Source of the DNA: Saprospiraceae bacterium
GTDB taxonomy: Bacteria; Bacteroidota; Bacteroidia; Chitinophagales; Saprospiraceae
Reading direction: 5' to 3'
DNA length: 64,000 nt
NCBI GenBank assembly: GCA_016715105.1
Contig: JADKBO010000006.1
Location: 62,001-126,000, forward strand
Below, one piece after another: positions 9,200-18,095 of this stretch (positions are counted from its first letter, which is position 1; each line of letters opens with the position of its first letter). The notes beneath the pieces were generated by a model that was not told the origin of the DNA, did no database searches, and saw nothing but the letters and a program-made list of their open reading frames with translations. Both the position numbers and the translations under genes were made by a program.

Positions 9200-9739
9200 T
9201 TGAAAAAATTCTTAATTTGCTTGGTGTGTTTATGTTGTTTGAACACTTTTGCTGTAGGTCAAATTTATTCAACCAATACAGGGACTTTACGATTCGTGTC
9301 GGAAGCACCACTCGAACTGATCAAGGCAGAAAGTAAAGAACTGCAGGGTGCCTTGAATATAGAGAAAAAGACTTTTGCCTTCAAATTAATGATCAAATCC
9401 TTCAAAGGATTCAATAGCCCATTACAACAGGAACATTTTTATGAAAATTACCTGGAGGCACAATCATACCCACAAGCGGTTTTTACTGGGAAAGTTTTAG
9501 AAACGATCAAAGAAGGTAAAGGAAATTATCCTGCAAAAGGAGATTTGACCATTCATGGTGTTACTAAAGAAGTCATCATTGAAGTAAATCTGATTGTTGA
9601 AGCAAAAACAGTAGATTTCAAGGCTGATTTTGCTGTCGCCCTTCAAGACTACCACATAGAATTGCCCAGAATCGTATATCAAAAGATAGCCGAAGTGATC
9701 GATGTTACTGTGGAGGGCCAATTACAGTTGCGTCCATGA
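9200..9739 (+). CDS. YceI-family periplasmic lipocalin-like protein
   Basis: 179 aa starting at a TTG codon that opens directly into a good signal peptide (MKKFLICLVCLCCLNTFAVG). The mature part follows the YceI pattern: TGTLRFVSEAPLE at the N-terminus, IKSFKGFNSPLQQEHFYENYLEAQSYPQAVFTG in the middle, and GDLTIHGVTKEV later. YceI proteins form a ten-stranded lipocalin-like barrel that binds polyisoprenoid-type lipids in the periplasm. The stop overlaps the ATG of the sensor kinase gene (ATGA), so the two are probably co-translated. A second YceI gene lies at 16201, spelled very differently. Confidence 0.92.
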   Translation: MKKFLICLVCLCCLNTFAVGQIYSTNTGTLRFVSEAPLELIKAESKELQGALNIEKKTFAFKLMIKSFKGFNSPLQQEHFYENYLEAQSYPQAVFTGKVLETIKEGKGNYPAKGDLTIHGVTKEVIIEVNLIVEAKTVDFKADFAVALQDYHIELPRIVYQKIAEVIDVTVEGQLQLRP

Positions 9740-11874
9740 GTCCTCGGAACTTGATATGGTTCTTTTTGCTTTTCGCGCATTCGGTTTTTGGCCAGACTCC
9801 CGTTTGGAAATCCATTGATTCAGAAATTACTAAAAACTTTTCATCGGTAGAAGTAGATAGTCTAGGCTTCCTTTGGGCATTGGCAGAAGATGGCCTTTAT
9901 AAATATGACGGGTATCAATTGAGTTTGGTTTTGCCCAGTCAAGATCCTGAAATAGCCTTTTCTTCATTAGATCAATCTGCAAGCCATGAAATCATCATAG
10001 GGACCAGCAAAGGATCATTGATATTTTTCAATCCCTATAACGGCAAAGTGGAAACTAAAAAATGGATCAATGAAGAGATTACTTACATAAATTGCCCAAA
10101 CAGAGATGCCAGGTGCCTAGTGGTGAGTTATGGAAATGGTTGCCGCATCATCAAAGGGAGCTTTGATAATTGGGTAAGCGCAGATAGTTTGTTGGTCAGT
10201 AATGAAGTCTACGCTGGGGCCTACATAAAAAATGAACTATGGTTAGCAACAGATCAAGGTATTCAGCAATTTACATTTCTAAATAAGGGCTTAAAAAGTC
10301 AAGTTTTAGACCAAAATAGTGGCCTATCAGACATCATCACTACCAACATTGAAGTCACTGGCCAGAACTTATGGATTGCAAATTTTGAAAAAGGGGTCGA
10401 AGAAATTACACAAAATCGCACCTTGAAGTTTTATCCGTTACCCAATCCAAGTAAAATACATCAAATAAAATATTGGAAAAATAAACTTTTCGTGGCCACA
10501 GAAGAAGGCCTGTTGATTTTGGAAAAGGGGCAGTGGCGCAAGATTTATCCCGAAGTGGGCAATGAAAAAGTACAGGCATTTGAGATAGATCAAAAAAGTA
10601 ATTTATGGTTGATTGGTAAAAATGGCAAATTGTTTGGGGCTTCATTGCTTTTTGAAAAAATGGAAACCCAGTTTTCCCAGATTCAGGCATTACATAGATT
10701 CAACGATCAACTATATGTGGGTACCAAGGAAGGGCTTTATAGAAAAGAAAAGACATCTTGGAAAAAGATTTTGTCAACCAATATTACTGCCATTCAAAGC
10801 ATCAACAACGACTTACTTTGGGTAGGTACATACACAGAAGGTTTTTTAATTTTGAATGCTAATGAAAAGGTAGTTTACCAAGCAAAATCTTGGTTTGGTT
10901 TCGAAAATCAATCCGTTTTTAGCTTATTTGTAGAACCAGATAAAACCCTTATTTCATCGCTTACGGGACTTTCTGTCTTTCAATATTATAAAAAGGGGAA
11001 TGGTGATTTATGGGTTGAATCACCTTCTAAGTTACCAGGACTCACGGATGAAAATTATATTTATCAAACCATTAAACATCAAGATACCTATTATTTTGCC
11101 ACCGATAAAAAGGGTTTGAGAATGGTCAGTAATGGGAAGATGGAAACCATTGACTCGTTACAAAATGGTGAAAAAATTGGCTCTGTTTACAGTATGGAAA
11201 TCGATAAAAATGGTCAATTGTGGTTTGCCACTTCCAGAGGAACGTTGGCCCGCTTAGTTGAAGGTAAGGGCAGAAAGCGAGCAGGAATAAGAAATGGTTC
11301 TGATTATTATTCTTCTATCGTAGGAGCCGAAAATGGTGATTTATTGATGATCCGATCTAATTCTGTTGACAGACTCAACCCTACAACCAACTCTTTGCAA
11401 TATTTCAACGAAGAATTAAATTTAAAGGCTGAAACTCCATTTCTAAATACTTATACCAAAGATGGCGATAGGGTAACTTTTGTGCATGACAATCATTTAT
11501 TTACTTTTGATGGCTCAGAAAATCAAAAATTTTGGCCTGCAATACTCATCGATGGGGTAGAGGTCAACCTTACCAAAGCCGCTGGCAGAACACGTTTTAA
11601 CCAAGATGAAAACAATATACTTTTTCATTTTACAGCGTCTTGGCTTTTGGATGTTGATAAAATTTCATACGCGTATCAGTTGGTGGGCTTGGATCAAGAA
11701 TGGCGGCAAACTGGAGATAGATCAGTTTCCTACCCGAGATTACGACCTGGGACTTATACTTTTATGGTGAGAGCTTCTGCCAATGGTGAATTTACCGGGG
11801 AAGAACCTACAGCAACTTTTGTTTTTGTCGTTGAGAGGTATTTTTATCGATCTATTTGGTTTTTACCATTTTGA
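9736..11874 (+). CDS. beta-propeller sensor histidine kinase, N-terminal (sensor) part; frameshifted
   Basis: 712 aa as read. Signal peptide, then repeats of the regulatory-propeller type (VDSLGFLWALAEDGLYKYDGY, DKNGQLWFATSRGTLARL), then a Y_Y_Y Ig-like domain (ISYAYQLVGLDQEWRQTGDRSVSYPRLRPGTYTFMVRA). The frame ends at RSIWFLPF, in the middle of a membrane helix. One frame over, the helix and a basic stop-transfer continue (TILICLGISLLFLYWNNRKK), and a second shift leads into the kinase domain at about 11950. Both shifts are one-base losses near homopolymers, so this and the next feature are very likely one gene of about 930 codons. It overlaps the YceI gene by 4 bases. Confidence 0.85.
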   Translation: MSPRNLIWFFLLFAHSVFGQTPVWKSIDSEITKNFSSVEVDSLGFLWALAEDGLYKYDGYQLSLVLPSQDPEIAFSSLDQSASHEIIIGTSKGSLIFFNPYNGKVETKKWINEEITYINCPNRDARCLVVSYGNGCRIIKGSFDNWVSADSLLVSNEVYAGAYIKNELWLATDQGIQQFTFLNKGLKSQVLDQNSGLSDIITTNIEVTGQNLWIANFEKGVEEITQNRTLKFYPLPNPSKIHQIKYWKNKLFVATEEGLLILEKGQWRKIYPEVGNEKVQAFEIDQKSNLWLIGKNGKLFGASLLFEKMETQFSQIQALHRFNDQLYVGTKEGLYRKEKTSWKKILSTNITAIQSINNDLLWVGTYTEGFLILNANEKVVYQAKSWFGFENQSVFSLFVEPDKTLISSLTGLSVFQYYKKGNGDLWVESPSKLPGLTDENYIYQTIKHQDTYYFATDKKGLRMVSNGKMETIDSLQNGEKIGSVYSMEIDKNGQLWFATSRGTLARLVEGKGRKRAGIRNGSDYYSSIVGAENGDLLMIRSNSVDRLNPTTNSLQYFNEELNLKAETPFLNTYTKDGDRVTFVHDNHLFTFDGSENQKFWPAILIDGVEVNLTKAAGRTRFNQDENNILFHFTASWLLDVDKISYAYQLVGLDQEWRQTGDRSVSYPRLRPGTYTFMVRASANGEFTGEEPTATFVFVVERYFYRSIWFLPF

Positions 11875-11971
11875 TTTGTTTAGGCATTTCTCTTCTTTTT
11901 CTTTATTGGAATAATAGGAAGAAAAGCCAATTTCAAAGAGTGAAATCGACAGAAAACATGTAGAGTCACAG

Positions 11972-12526
11972 TTGGAAAATCTCAAAAGTCAATTGAATCC
12001 GCATTTTCTATTTAATTCATTTAATACCTTGGATGGCCTCATTGAAGAGGATAATAAGGATAGAAGTCTATCTTTCGTAGAAAATTTGACCGCCTTTTAT
12101 CGCCTCGTTTTGGAACATGGAAAAAGCAAGTTGGTCAGTTTTGATGATGAATTAAAGTTGGTGAGCTTGTATGTCAATTTGTTGAATGAAAGATTTGAAG
12201 ATAGCATTGTCCTGGAAGTCCAAGACACTTGTGCTGACTGTAAAATACCACCTTTGGTCTTGCAAATTTTGGCCGAAAATGCGGTCAAACACAATGAGTT
12301 TAATGGTCAAAACATACTGACTATCAAGATATATCGATCAGAAAATTGGATTTGTGTAAGCAATAACAGACGCCCAAAACAATATCCTGTGGCCTCCTCA
12401 AAAAGTGGTTTAGAGAACATCATGCAGAGGTATAGGCTGATCAGTAATCAAGAAATAGTTATTGAACCATCAGACTTGGAATTCATTGTGAAGCTCCCCA
12501 TTATTTATAAAGAAAGTGAAAATTGA
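11972..12526 (+). CDS. LytS-type histidine kinase domain, C-terminal part of the sensor kinase
   Basis: 184 aa from a TTG; the frame is open upstream to about 11936, reading HVESQLENLKSQLNPHFLFN. It contains the phospho-accepting histidine of the LytS/YehU family in NPHFLFNSFNTL, the N-box LAENAVKHN and the short G-box SGLENIMQRY. This is the cytoplasmic kinase portion belonging to the propeller sensor at 9736. It pairs with the LytTR regulator that starts 120 bases downstream. The TTG start is probably an artefact of the frameshift, not a real initiation site. Confidence 0.85.
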   Translation: MENLKSQLNPHFLFNSFNTLDGLIEEDNKDRSLSFVENLTAFYRLVLEHGKSKLVSFDDELKLVSLYVNLLNERFEDSIVLEVQDTCADCKIPPLVLQILAENAVKHNEFNGQNILTIKIYRSENWICVSNNRRPKQYPVASSKSGLENIMQRYRLISNQEIVIEPSDLEFIVKLPIIYKESEN

Positions 12527-12645
12527 TGGTGTATTTTGTAAGATTGAGTCCATGTTTTAATGGTTTCACGGAGAAAAAGTTGAAATTCTTCCACTTAAAA
12601 CAGATTAAACAATACATTGGGCAACTTTAAAACCAGCTTATTAAG

Positions 12646-13449
12646 ATGACAGCGCTCCTATTGGAAGATGAAATTATAGCGAGTAACCGCTTGCAACGAT
12701 TGCTTGCTGAGATTGATCCAGATATAGAAATTGTAGCAACTTTTACCAGCATACAAGAAACTGCAAATTATCTGTTTGAGGCTGCAGTTCAGCCCGACAT
12801 TTTGTTTTTAGATATACATGTTTTAGATGGTAATAGCATGGAATTATTCAAACTTTTGGACATCACTTCCAAAGTTATTTTTACTACGGCTTATGACGAA
12901 TATGCCGTTGAAGCATTTAGGAAAAATGCCACCGATTATCTGCTCAAACCCATTAAAAAAGATCAGTTGGTAGATGCGATATCAAAGGCAAAACCAACCA
13001 CCAAAGCGCTTATACCCGCATTGCCGGAAGAGCAATATAAATCAAGATTTTTGATCAGATTTGGGAATAAGATCAAAAGCATCAAAACAGAAGAGATCGC
13101 TTATATTTTTTCGAAAGATAAAATCGGATTTTTCTTCACCAGAGACGGACAGAAAATTGCATCAGATTACAAATTGCAAGACTTGGAAGAAATGTTGGAT
13201 CCTCAAAAGTTTTTCAGACTCAACCGACAATTTATTGGTCATCTTGATAGCATAGATAAAATCAAAACTCACAATGCTTCCAGACTGCTGATCTCACTCA
13301 AACCAGCCATTGACGAAGAAGTCATCATCAGTACCGAACGCACAAGAGCTTTTAAAAATGGATGGATGGTGAAGTCGATTCACATTAATTTTCGTTATCA
13401 TTTCAACTTTTTTGGACTAAGTCGCATTAAAAAGAAGTATAATACTTAG
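12646..13449 (+). CDS. LytTR-family response regulator
   Basis: 267 aa as read. Receiver domain residues 3-118 with acidic pair ED (7-8), phospho-acceptor Asp56 in FLDIHVLDG, Thr in FTTAYDEYAVEAF and Lys in LLKPIKK. LytTR DNA-binding domain follows (about 135-240: IRFGNKIKSIKTEEIAYIFS, FFRLNRQFIGHLDSI). The last 30 residues do not look like the family. Adding one A to the A-run near 13353 gives FKKWMDGEVDSH and a stop at 13388, the usual C-terminal form, so the true gene likely ends there. It is the expected partner of the sensor kinase immediately upstream. Confidence 0.92.
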   Translation: MTALLLEDEIIASNRLQRLLAEIDPDIEIVATFTSIQETANYLFEAAVQPDILFLDIHVLDGNSMELFKLLDITSKVIFTTAYDEYAVEAFRKNATDYLLKPIKKDQLVDAISKAKPTTKALIPALPEEQYKSRFLIRFGNKIKSIKTEEIAYIFSKDKIGFFFTRDGQKIASDYKLQDLEEMLDPQKFFRLNRQFIGHLDSIDKIKTHNASRLLISLKPAIDEEVIISTERTRAFKNGWMVKSIHINFRYHFNFFGLSRIKKKYNT

Positions 13450-13485
13450 GTTTGCAAATAAATATAGATATCAATAAATCATACG

Positions 13486-14280
13486 ATGATCAAATTATTG
13501 AATGGATTATGCTTGCTGACCATTTTGTTCTTATCTGCTTGCAATGAAGAGGCTCCTTTGATTGAAGCTCCTCAAGTTTATTGTAGAATACAAAAGTTTG
13601 CAGATAATAGGTTTTTTTATGGTCAGGACGGATTTGTAAATTCCTTCAGCAAATTCAATAGTGACAGAGCCAATTTTATCTACACTGGTGGCAAACTCAC
13701 TGAAATTGACCTTGGTATATATGGCAATGAAAAATTCTTCTATAATGGTGATACGCTCAAAAGAATAGAAGTAACCGATAGATACAGGGAACCAATTTAT
13801 ATTGATGTAACGGTCAATGAACTCAATCAAATTGTGAAAATGAGAGGCCTTGGTGCCTTGGATTATTTGACCAATAAGCCATACACTACCACCATCACTT
13901 ACCATCCAAATGGTGGAGTTGCTGATGTCATTACGTTCAACGAAGTAGACAGTATTTACACTTACATAAAATATGATCAATACGATTTAAAAGACAATCC
14001 TATTGATTATTTACCAGGTTGGCCTATCAATGTTTTGAATGACAATAGCCAATACATATTCTTTAAGTTTCCTTTTAAAGGCGAAGCTGGAAGTCCTACT
14101 AGAATTTCAACCTTGACAGATACACTTACTGTCATCAATACTTTGGCAGATACCAATGCTTTCTGGGTAAACCAGAAATATGATTATGAATACGCTGGCG
14201 CTGGTTTCCAAGTTTCCTGTATTGATTCCGCCAGTAAGCAAATCATTTACGAATGCAGATACGAAGATTGTCCAAAGTAA
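13486..14280 (+). CDS. hypothetical lipoprotein, possibly DUF4595-like
   Basis: 264 aa. Signal sequence with lipobox LSAC (Cys19). The mature part consists of repeated short strands such as NFIYTGGKLTEIDLG, EKFFYNGDTLKRIEV and DVTVNELNQIV, the pattern of bacterial surface lipoproteins with YD-like or DUF4595-like beta repeats. I cannot name it more precisely. It begins 37 bases after the regulator gene in the same direction and could be its target or operon partner. Confidence 0.75.
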   Translation: MIKLLNGLCLLTILFLSACNEEAPLIEAPQVYCRIQKFADNRFFYGQDGFVNSFSKFNSDRANFIYTGGKLTEIDLGIYGNEKFFYNGDTLKRIEVTDRYREPIYIDVTVNELNQIVKMRGLGALDYLTNKPYTTTITYHPNGGVADVITFNEVDSIYTYIKYDQYDLKDNPIDYLPGWPINVLNDNSQYIFFKFPFKGEAGSPTRISTLTDTLTVINTLADTNAFWVNQKYDYEYAGAGFQVSCIDSASKQIIYECRYEDCPK

Positions 14281-14621
14281 ATTGAGGACTAGATTGAGTT
14301 TTATCTGAATATTTAACTTAACTGGTTCTAAAGTATTTTTAAATATTTCCCCTAGTGGAAAGTTCAATGAATGGTTTCTCACTATCTGAATCTGGTTTAA
14401 AAAACACCTATGTTTCCTCACTATTCACCATTCACCATTCACTATTTACCATTCACTATTCACTAGATTCACATCCTACATCTTTCATCTTTCATCTTTT
14501 TTCTCATAACATATATTTTCAAAATGATTTGTATTTCATTTCAGTTTGCTTTTTAATGGTTTCAGTTTAATCCACATTCATATTTTAAAATGTGTGCGGT
14601 TTTTACCCCTACATTTGAATT
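14281..14621. repeat. intergenic region with CATTCAC-type word repeats
   Basis: 341 bases without a convincing gene. Positions 14416-14465 are degenerate tandem copies of CATTCAC / TATTCAC / TATTTAC. Directly after, 14478-14500 is TCTTTCATC repeated, the reverse complement of the GATGAAAGA words seen elsewhere. Confidence 0.7.
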
Positions 14622-15374
14622 ATGAAAAGAGCAATCATTATAACATTTATTTTGCTTGTAGGGATATTTAATGCCTGCGTGCACGATCCGAGTTTTGTAG
14701 AGGTTGATCCTGATCCTACGGATACCACCAAAACGGATACTATGCCTACGGATACCATGAGCACTGACACAACTGGAAACACTGCAGGTTGCGATACCTC
14801 CATCGTTTATTTCAACACAGACATCCTACCTATCTTTATGGGCAATTGTGCCATCAGCGGTTGTCATGATGTCATCACGAAAGAACACGGAGTTGCTTTT
14901 GTAAATTATGAGATGATCACCAGCTCCGACCACATTGTACCGTTTAACTTAGACAAGTCGGAAGTTTACGAGAAGATTACTGAAGATGATGCCAAAGAAG
15001 TGATGCCGCCAACAGGACGCATGAGTGCTGATAAGATCAATTTGATCAGACGTTGGATATTACAAGGCGCTCCCAACAACTTTTGTGAGCCAAATGCTGG
15101 AGGATGTGATACCACAAAGGTAACTTACAGCGGTTTTGTCAGCAAGGCGTTGACTACAAGTTGCAACGGCTGTCACAACTCTGTAACAAAAAGTGGAGGC
15201 ATTTCTTTAGATAATTATGCTGGTGTGAAAAAAATAGTGGACGCAAAGAGGCTGTATGGAGCAATTGCAAGACTTTCTGGTTTTGTACCAATGCCGCAAG
15301 GCCAAAATAAACTCGATGATTGTACCATCAAAAAAATAAAAACCTGGATCGATGAAGGTGCTCAAAATAATTAA
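14622..15374 (+). CDS. c-type cytochrome-like lipoprotein with two haem motifs
   Basis: 250 aa. Lipobox FNAC ends the signal sequence (Cys19). A Thr/Asp/Pro-rich linker (about 24-55, TDTMPTDTM type repeats) precedes two similar modules. The first has CAISGCH, a CX4CH variant, the second has CNGCH. Each module ends in a VMPP- or PMPQ-type Met-Pro segment followed by a helix ending in (R)RWILQGAPNN or KTWIDEGAQNN, as in small outer-membrane cytochrome-like proteins of Bacteroidota. The probable role is extracytoplasmic electron transfer. The stop overlaps the start of the next gene by 23 bases. Confidence 0.85.
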   Translation: MKRAIIITFILLVGIFNACVHDPSFVEVDPDPTDTTKTDTMPTDTMSTDTTGNTAGCDTSIVYFNTDILPIFMGNCAISGCHDVITKEHGVAFVNYEMITSSDHIVPFNLDKSEVYEKITEDDAKEVMPPTGRMSADKINLIRRWILQGAPNNFCEPNAGGCDTTKVTYSGFVSKALTTSCNGCHNSVTKSGGISLDNYAGVKKIVDAKRLYGAIARLSGFVPMPQGQNKLDDCTIKKIKTWIDEGAQNN

Positions 15375-15714
15375 TTTCATATGCTTGGGATTGTTTGCTG
15401 GTTGTTACTATGACAATGAGGAGGATTTATATCCGGCCAATGAATGTAATACTGCATCGGTGAGTTACCAATCAGATATTGCGCCTATAATTCAAGCCAA
15501 TTGTCTCTCATGTCATGCACTTGGTTCGACTGTTACTTCAGTCAATCTGCAAGGTCATGCTAAGTTTTCTGAAAGGGCAAAAAATGGCAGTATTTCTGGA
15601 GTGATAAATCACAAACCTGGCTTTTCACCAATGCCACAAGGCGGTGCAAAACTTTCCAATTGCAATATTCAAAAAATAGAAGCATGGATCGCTTCGGGAT
15701 CTCCCAATAATTAA
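15352..15714 (+). CDS. monohaem c-type cytochrome-like lipoprotein
   Basis: 120 aa. Signal sequence with lipobox FAGC (Cys18). One haem motif CLSCH and a C-terminal part (FSPMPQGGAKLSNCNIQKIEAWIASGSPNN) clearly homologous to the second module of the upstream lipoprotein, so the pair arose by duplication. The ATG at 15352 lies inside the upstream gene, which suggests translational coupling. Likely a surface or periplasmic electron carrier. Confidence 0.85.
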   Translation: MKVLKIINFICLGLFAGCYYDNEEDLYPANECNTASVSYQSDIAPIIQANCLSCHALGSTVTSVNLQGHAKFSERAKNGSISGVINHKPGFSPMPQGGAKLSNCNIQKIEAWIASGSPNN

Positions 15715-15725
15715 ATAAAAAGCTC

Positions 15726-16121
15726 ATGCGCAAAAAGTCATTCCTGGTCATTTCTATTTTACTACTCATTTTACTTTTCATAGGCTATAATATGTACAAT
15801 AAAAAAGTGGACAAGGTAGCCGATCTCAAAACTGACCAAAAGGTAGAGGCAAACACCCTACTAACTGAATTTGAAAGCGATGAATTGGCAGCCAATAAAT
15901 TGTATTTGGATAAAACCATTGAGGTAAGTGGTGTGGTAACAAAAGTCGAAGAAAACGAAGGTATCACCTCTGTCTATTTAGCAAGTGATGAGGGTTTGTC
16001 TGCTGTGATTTGCCAAATGGAAGAACCAGTAGCTGTTACGGTTGGCTCAGAAGTAGTCGTGAAAGGAGTTTGTTCTGGATATTTGATGGACGTTATTATG
16101 GTCCGCTGTATTATTTTATAA
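15726..16121 (+). CDS. membrane-anchored tRNA_anti-like OB-fold protein
   Basis: 131 aa. N-terminal membrane anchor (SFLVISILLLILLFIGYNMY, residues 5-24), then an OB-like domain: LLTEFESDELAANKLYLDKTIEVSGVV, SVYLASDEG, and VVVKGVCSGYLMDVIMVRCII. This matches the tRNA_anti-like (PF12869) pattern, a family whose function is not established despite its name. It follows the cytochrome-like gene by 11 bases and precedes a YceI gene. Confidence 0.85.
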   Translation: MRKKSFLVISILLLILLFIGYNMYNKKVDKVADLKTDQKVEANTLLTEFESDELAANKLYLDKTIEVSGVVTKVEENEGITSVYLASDEGLSAVICQMEEPVAVTVGSEVVVKGVCSGYLMDVIMVRCIIL

Positions 16122-16200
16122 ATGGTTGTGTCGTAAAGCGGGTTTTCCGATAAATAATATTGGTTATTCCGATTAACGATATAAATCTTAAATTTTTATA

Positions 16201-16764
16201 ATGATGATTATTAAAAAATTATTTTTTCTATTGTTGATCTTAGTGTCTGGTAATCAATTGATTGCTCAAAAATATTTTACCAAAACGGGTGAAGTTTCTT
16301 TCTTTAGTCATGCACCAATGGAGGACATTAAAGCTGTAAGTAATACAGGTTCTTCAGTGCTGGATGCCTCGAATGGAAAATTGCAATGGGCAGTTTTGAT
16401 CAAATCTTTTGCATTTACAAAAGCATTGATGCAGGAACATTTTAATGAAAACTACATGGAAAGCACACAATTTCCAAAAGCAAAATTCACAGGAACCATT
16501 GACAATATGACTGCTATTGACTTGAAAAAGGATGGTGAATACAATGCTCAGGTTTCTGGTATTTTGGAAATTCATGGTAAAGAAAAAAAGATAACGACCA
16601 ATGCAAAGTTTTTAGTTGCTAAAGGGAAGATTATTGCGACAAGTATATTCAAGGTTTATCTGGCTGATTATGGCATTGAGATTCCATCAGTCGTCAAGGA
16701 TAAAATTGCCAAAGAAGTAGAAATTTCCATAAAATCAAATTATGAATTACTGGATAAAATGTAG
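16201..16764 (+). CDS. YceI-family periplasmic protein
   Basis: 187 aa with signal peptide ending QLIAQ. YceI features: GEVSFFSHAPMEDIKAVS, IKSFAFTKALMQEHFNENYMESTQFPKAKFTG, and GILEIHGKEKKI. Fold is a lipid-binding lipocalin-like barrel. It overlaps the next gene by 23 bases, so they are one operon. Residue identity with the YceI protein at 9200 is limited to the family core, so this is an old paralogue. Confidence 0.92.
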   Translation: MMIIKKLFFLLLILVSGNQLIAQKYFTKTGEVSFFSHAPMEDIKAVSNTGSSVLDASNGKLQWAVLIKSFAFTKALMQEHFNENYMESTQFPKAKFTGTIDNMTAIDLKKDGEYNAQVSGILEIHGKEKKITTNAKFLVAKGKIIATSIFKVYLADYGIEIPSVVKDKIAKEVEISIKSNYELLDKM

Positions 16765-17644
16765 TCGGTTTTTCTGCCTTTCCATTTTAATGGTGGGTGG
16801 TATCATTTCGGTGTCGGCACAAGAGGAAGATGATTTGTTGTCTTTGTTGGGCGACACTGAGCCAGAAACAGAATTGGTGTATGCTACTTTCAAAACGAGT
16901 AGAATCATCAACTTGCAATCTATTGAAAATACTGCAGCTGGTGTCCTTGATTTCAAAATTGCTCACCGATTTGGGGTACTCAAAGGAGGTTTTTACGACC
17001 TATTTGGTTTGGATCAGGCTTCTATGCGAATTGGTGTCGATTATGGCCTCACCCGCTGGTTGACCATTGGTGCAGGCCGCAGCAGTTTTGAGAAATCATA
17101 CGATGGTTTTACTAAAATAAAACTTTTGCGTCAGAGCACTGGTAAGAAAAAGATGCCTGTTTCATTCTCATTGTTTGCGGGATCTGCCATCAAAACGGTA
17201 GCTTTCTCAGAACCAGAACGCGACAATTATTTTTCTTCCAGAATGTATTACACCTACCAAGGGATACTTGCTAGAAAATTTTCTGAGGGATTTAGCCTTC
17301 AACTATCACCAACTGTTGTGCATAGGAATTTAGTCAAGACCAAAGCGGAGAAAAATGATGTATACGCTTTAGGAATGGGTGGTCGTTTGAAACTTTCCAA
17401 GAGGACTTCCATCAATGCGGAGTATATTTATATAGCTCCCAATCAGGTTGCACCAGATATTAAAAATTCTTTTTCCATTGGTTTCGACATTGAAACAGGG
17501 GGTCACGTCTTTCAACTGCATTTTACCAATAGCACTTCTATGATAGAAAAAGGATTTGTCAGTGAAACGGTTGGGAATTGGTTGGATGGTGATGTTCATT
17601 TTGGATTCAATGTGAGTAGGGTTTTTACATTGAAGAAGAAATAA
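16742..17644 (+). CDS. DUF5777 outer-membrane beta-barrel protein
   Basis: 300 aa. Signal peptide, an acidic linker (EEDDLLSLLGDTEPETE), then alternating strands: FKTSRIINLQSIENTAAGVLDFKIAHRFG, RIGVDYGLTRWLTIGAGRS, and a final GDVHFGFNVSRVFTLKK ending in aromatic/hydrophobic barrel style. This agrees with DUF5777, a Bacteroidota family that is often found beside YceI and small cytochrome genes. Overlaps the YceI gene. Function not established. Confidence 0.88.
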   Translation: MNYWIKCSRFFCLSILMVGGIISVSAQEEDDLLSLLGDTEPETELVYATFKTSRIINLQSIENTAAGVLDFKIAHRFGVLKGGFYDLFGLDQASMRIGVDYGLTRWLTIGAGRSSFEKSYDGFTKIKLLRQSTGKKKMPVSFSLFAGSAIKTVAFSEPERDNYFSSRMYYTYQGILARKFSEGFSLQLSPTVVHRNLVKTKAEKNDVYALGMGGRLKLSKRTSINAEYIYIAPNQVAPDIKNSFSIGFDIETGGHVFQLHFTNSTSMIEKGFVSETVGNWLDGDVHFGFNVSRVFTLKKK

Positions 17645-18095
17645 TTTGAGTTAATGGTGGTTTTGTGAAATGTAAGATGTAAATGAGGTTAATGGAATGA
17701 ATGGTAAATAGTGGTATTAGCATGTATAAGCTATCAATATTCATGTCCAGTTTAAGAAAATCTTTTTCATCTATTTGTCCAAAGAAACAAGATATTGACC
17801 TATTCAAACACAATGCCAGATATTGGGCTCGATCAAAGGTCTCATCACCACAGGCTAAACTCTAATTGAGGCATGTCCCTACAAGTTTCGTCCCCGATTT
17901 CCTTCCCATTTCCGTACAACCATCGCGAAGCTGAATACAGAAAACTCGAAGCTGCCTCGTGACTTTCCGATTCCGACCACATTCTTTCCAACGACACCCA
18001 CGCACTCCCCTCCTTCGACTCCAATTTCCGTTTTTTCTTATCTTTGCATCCTAAGCATTAGTACAGTTCCATTTACCCTTTAAAAACAATGGATT
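17645..18095. other. intergenic region with degenerate repeats, promoter at its 3' end
   Basis: 451 bases without a gene. Contains CATGTCCCTAC (17871-17881), which matches the reverse complement of 8766-8776, and fragments of the GAAGCTG / CTCG word families at 17935-17960. No terminator seen. Confidence 0.5.
18039..18046 (+). promoter_or_regulatory. putative -7 promoter element
   Basis: TATCTTTG in the context TTATCTTTGCATC, the most typical Bacteroidota form, 50 bases before the start of the secreted beta-helix protein. Confidence 0.55.

Noticed and set aside
12097..12294. Small open frames antisense to the kinase and similar minus-strand frames under many genes
   Set aside because: Shadows of well-supported genes; no family motifs.
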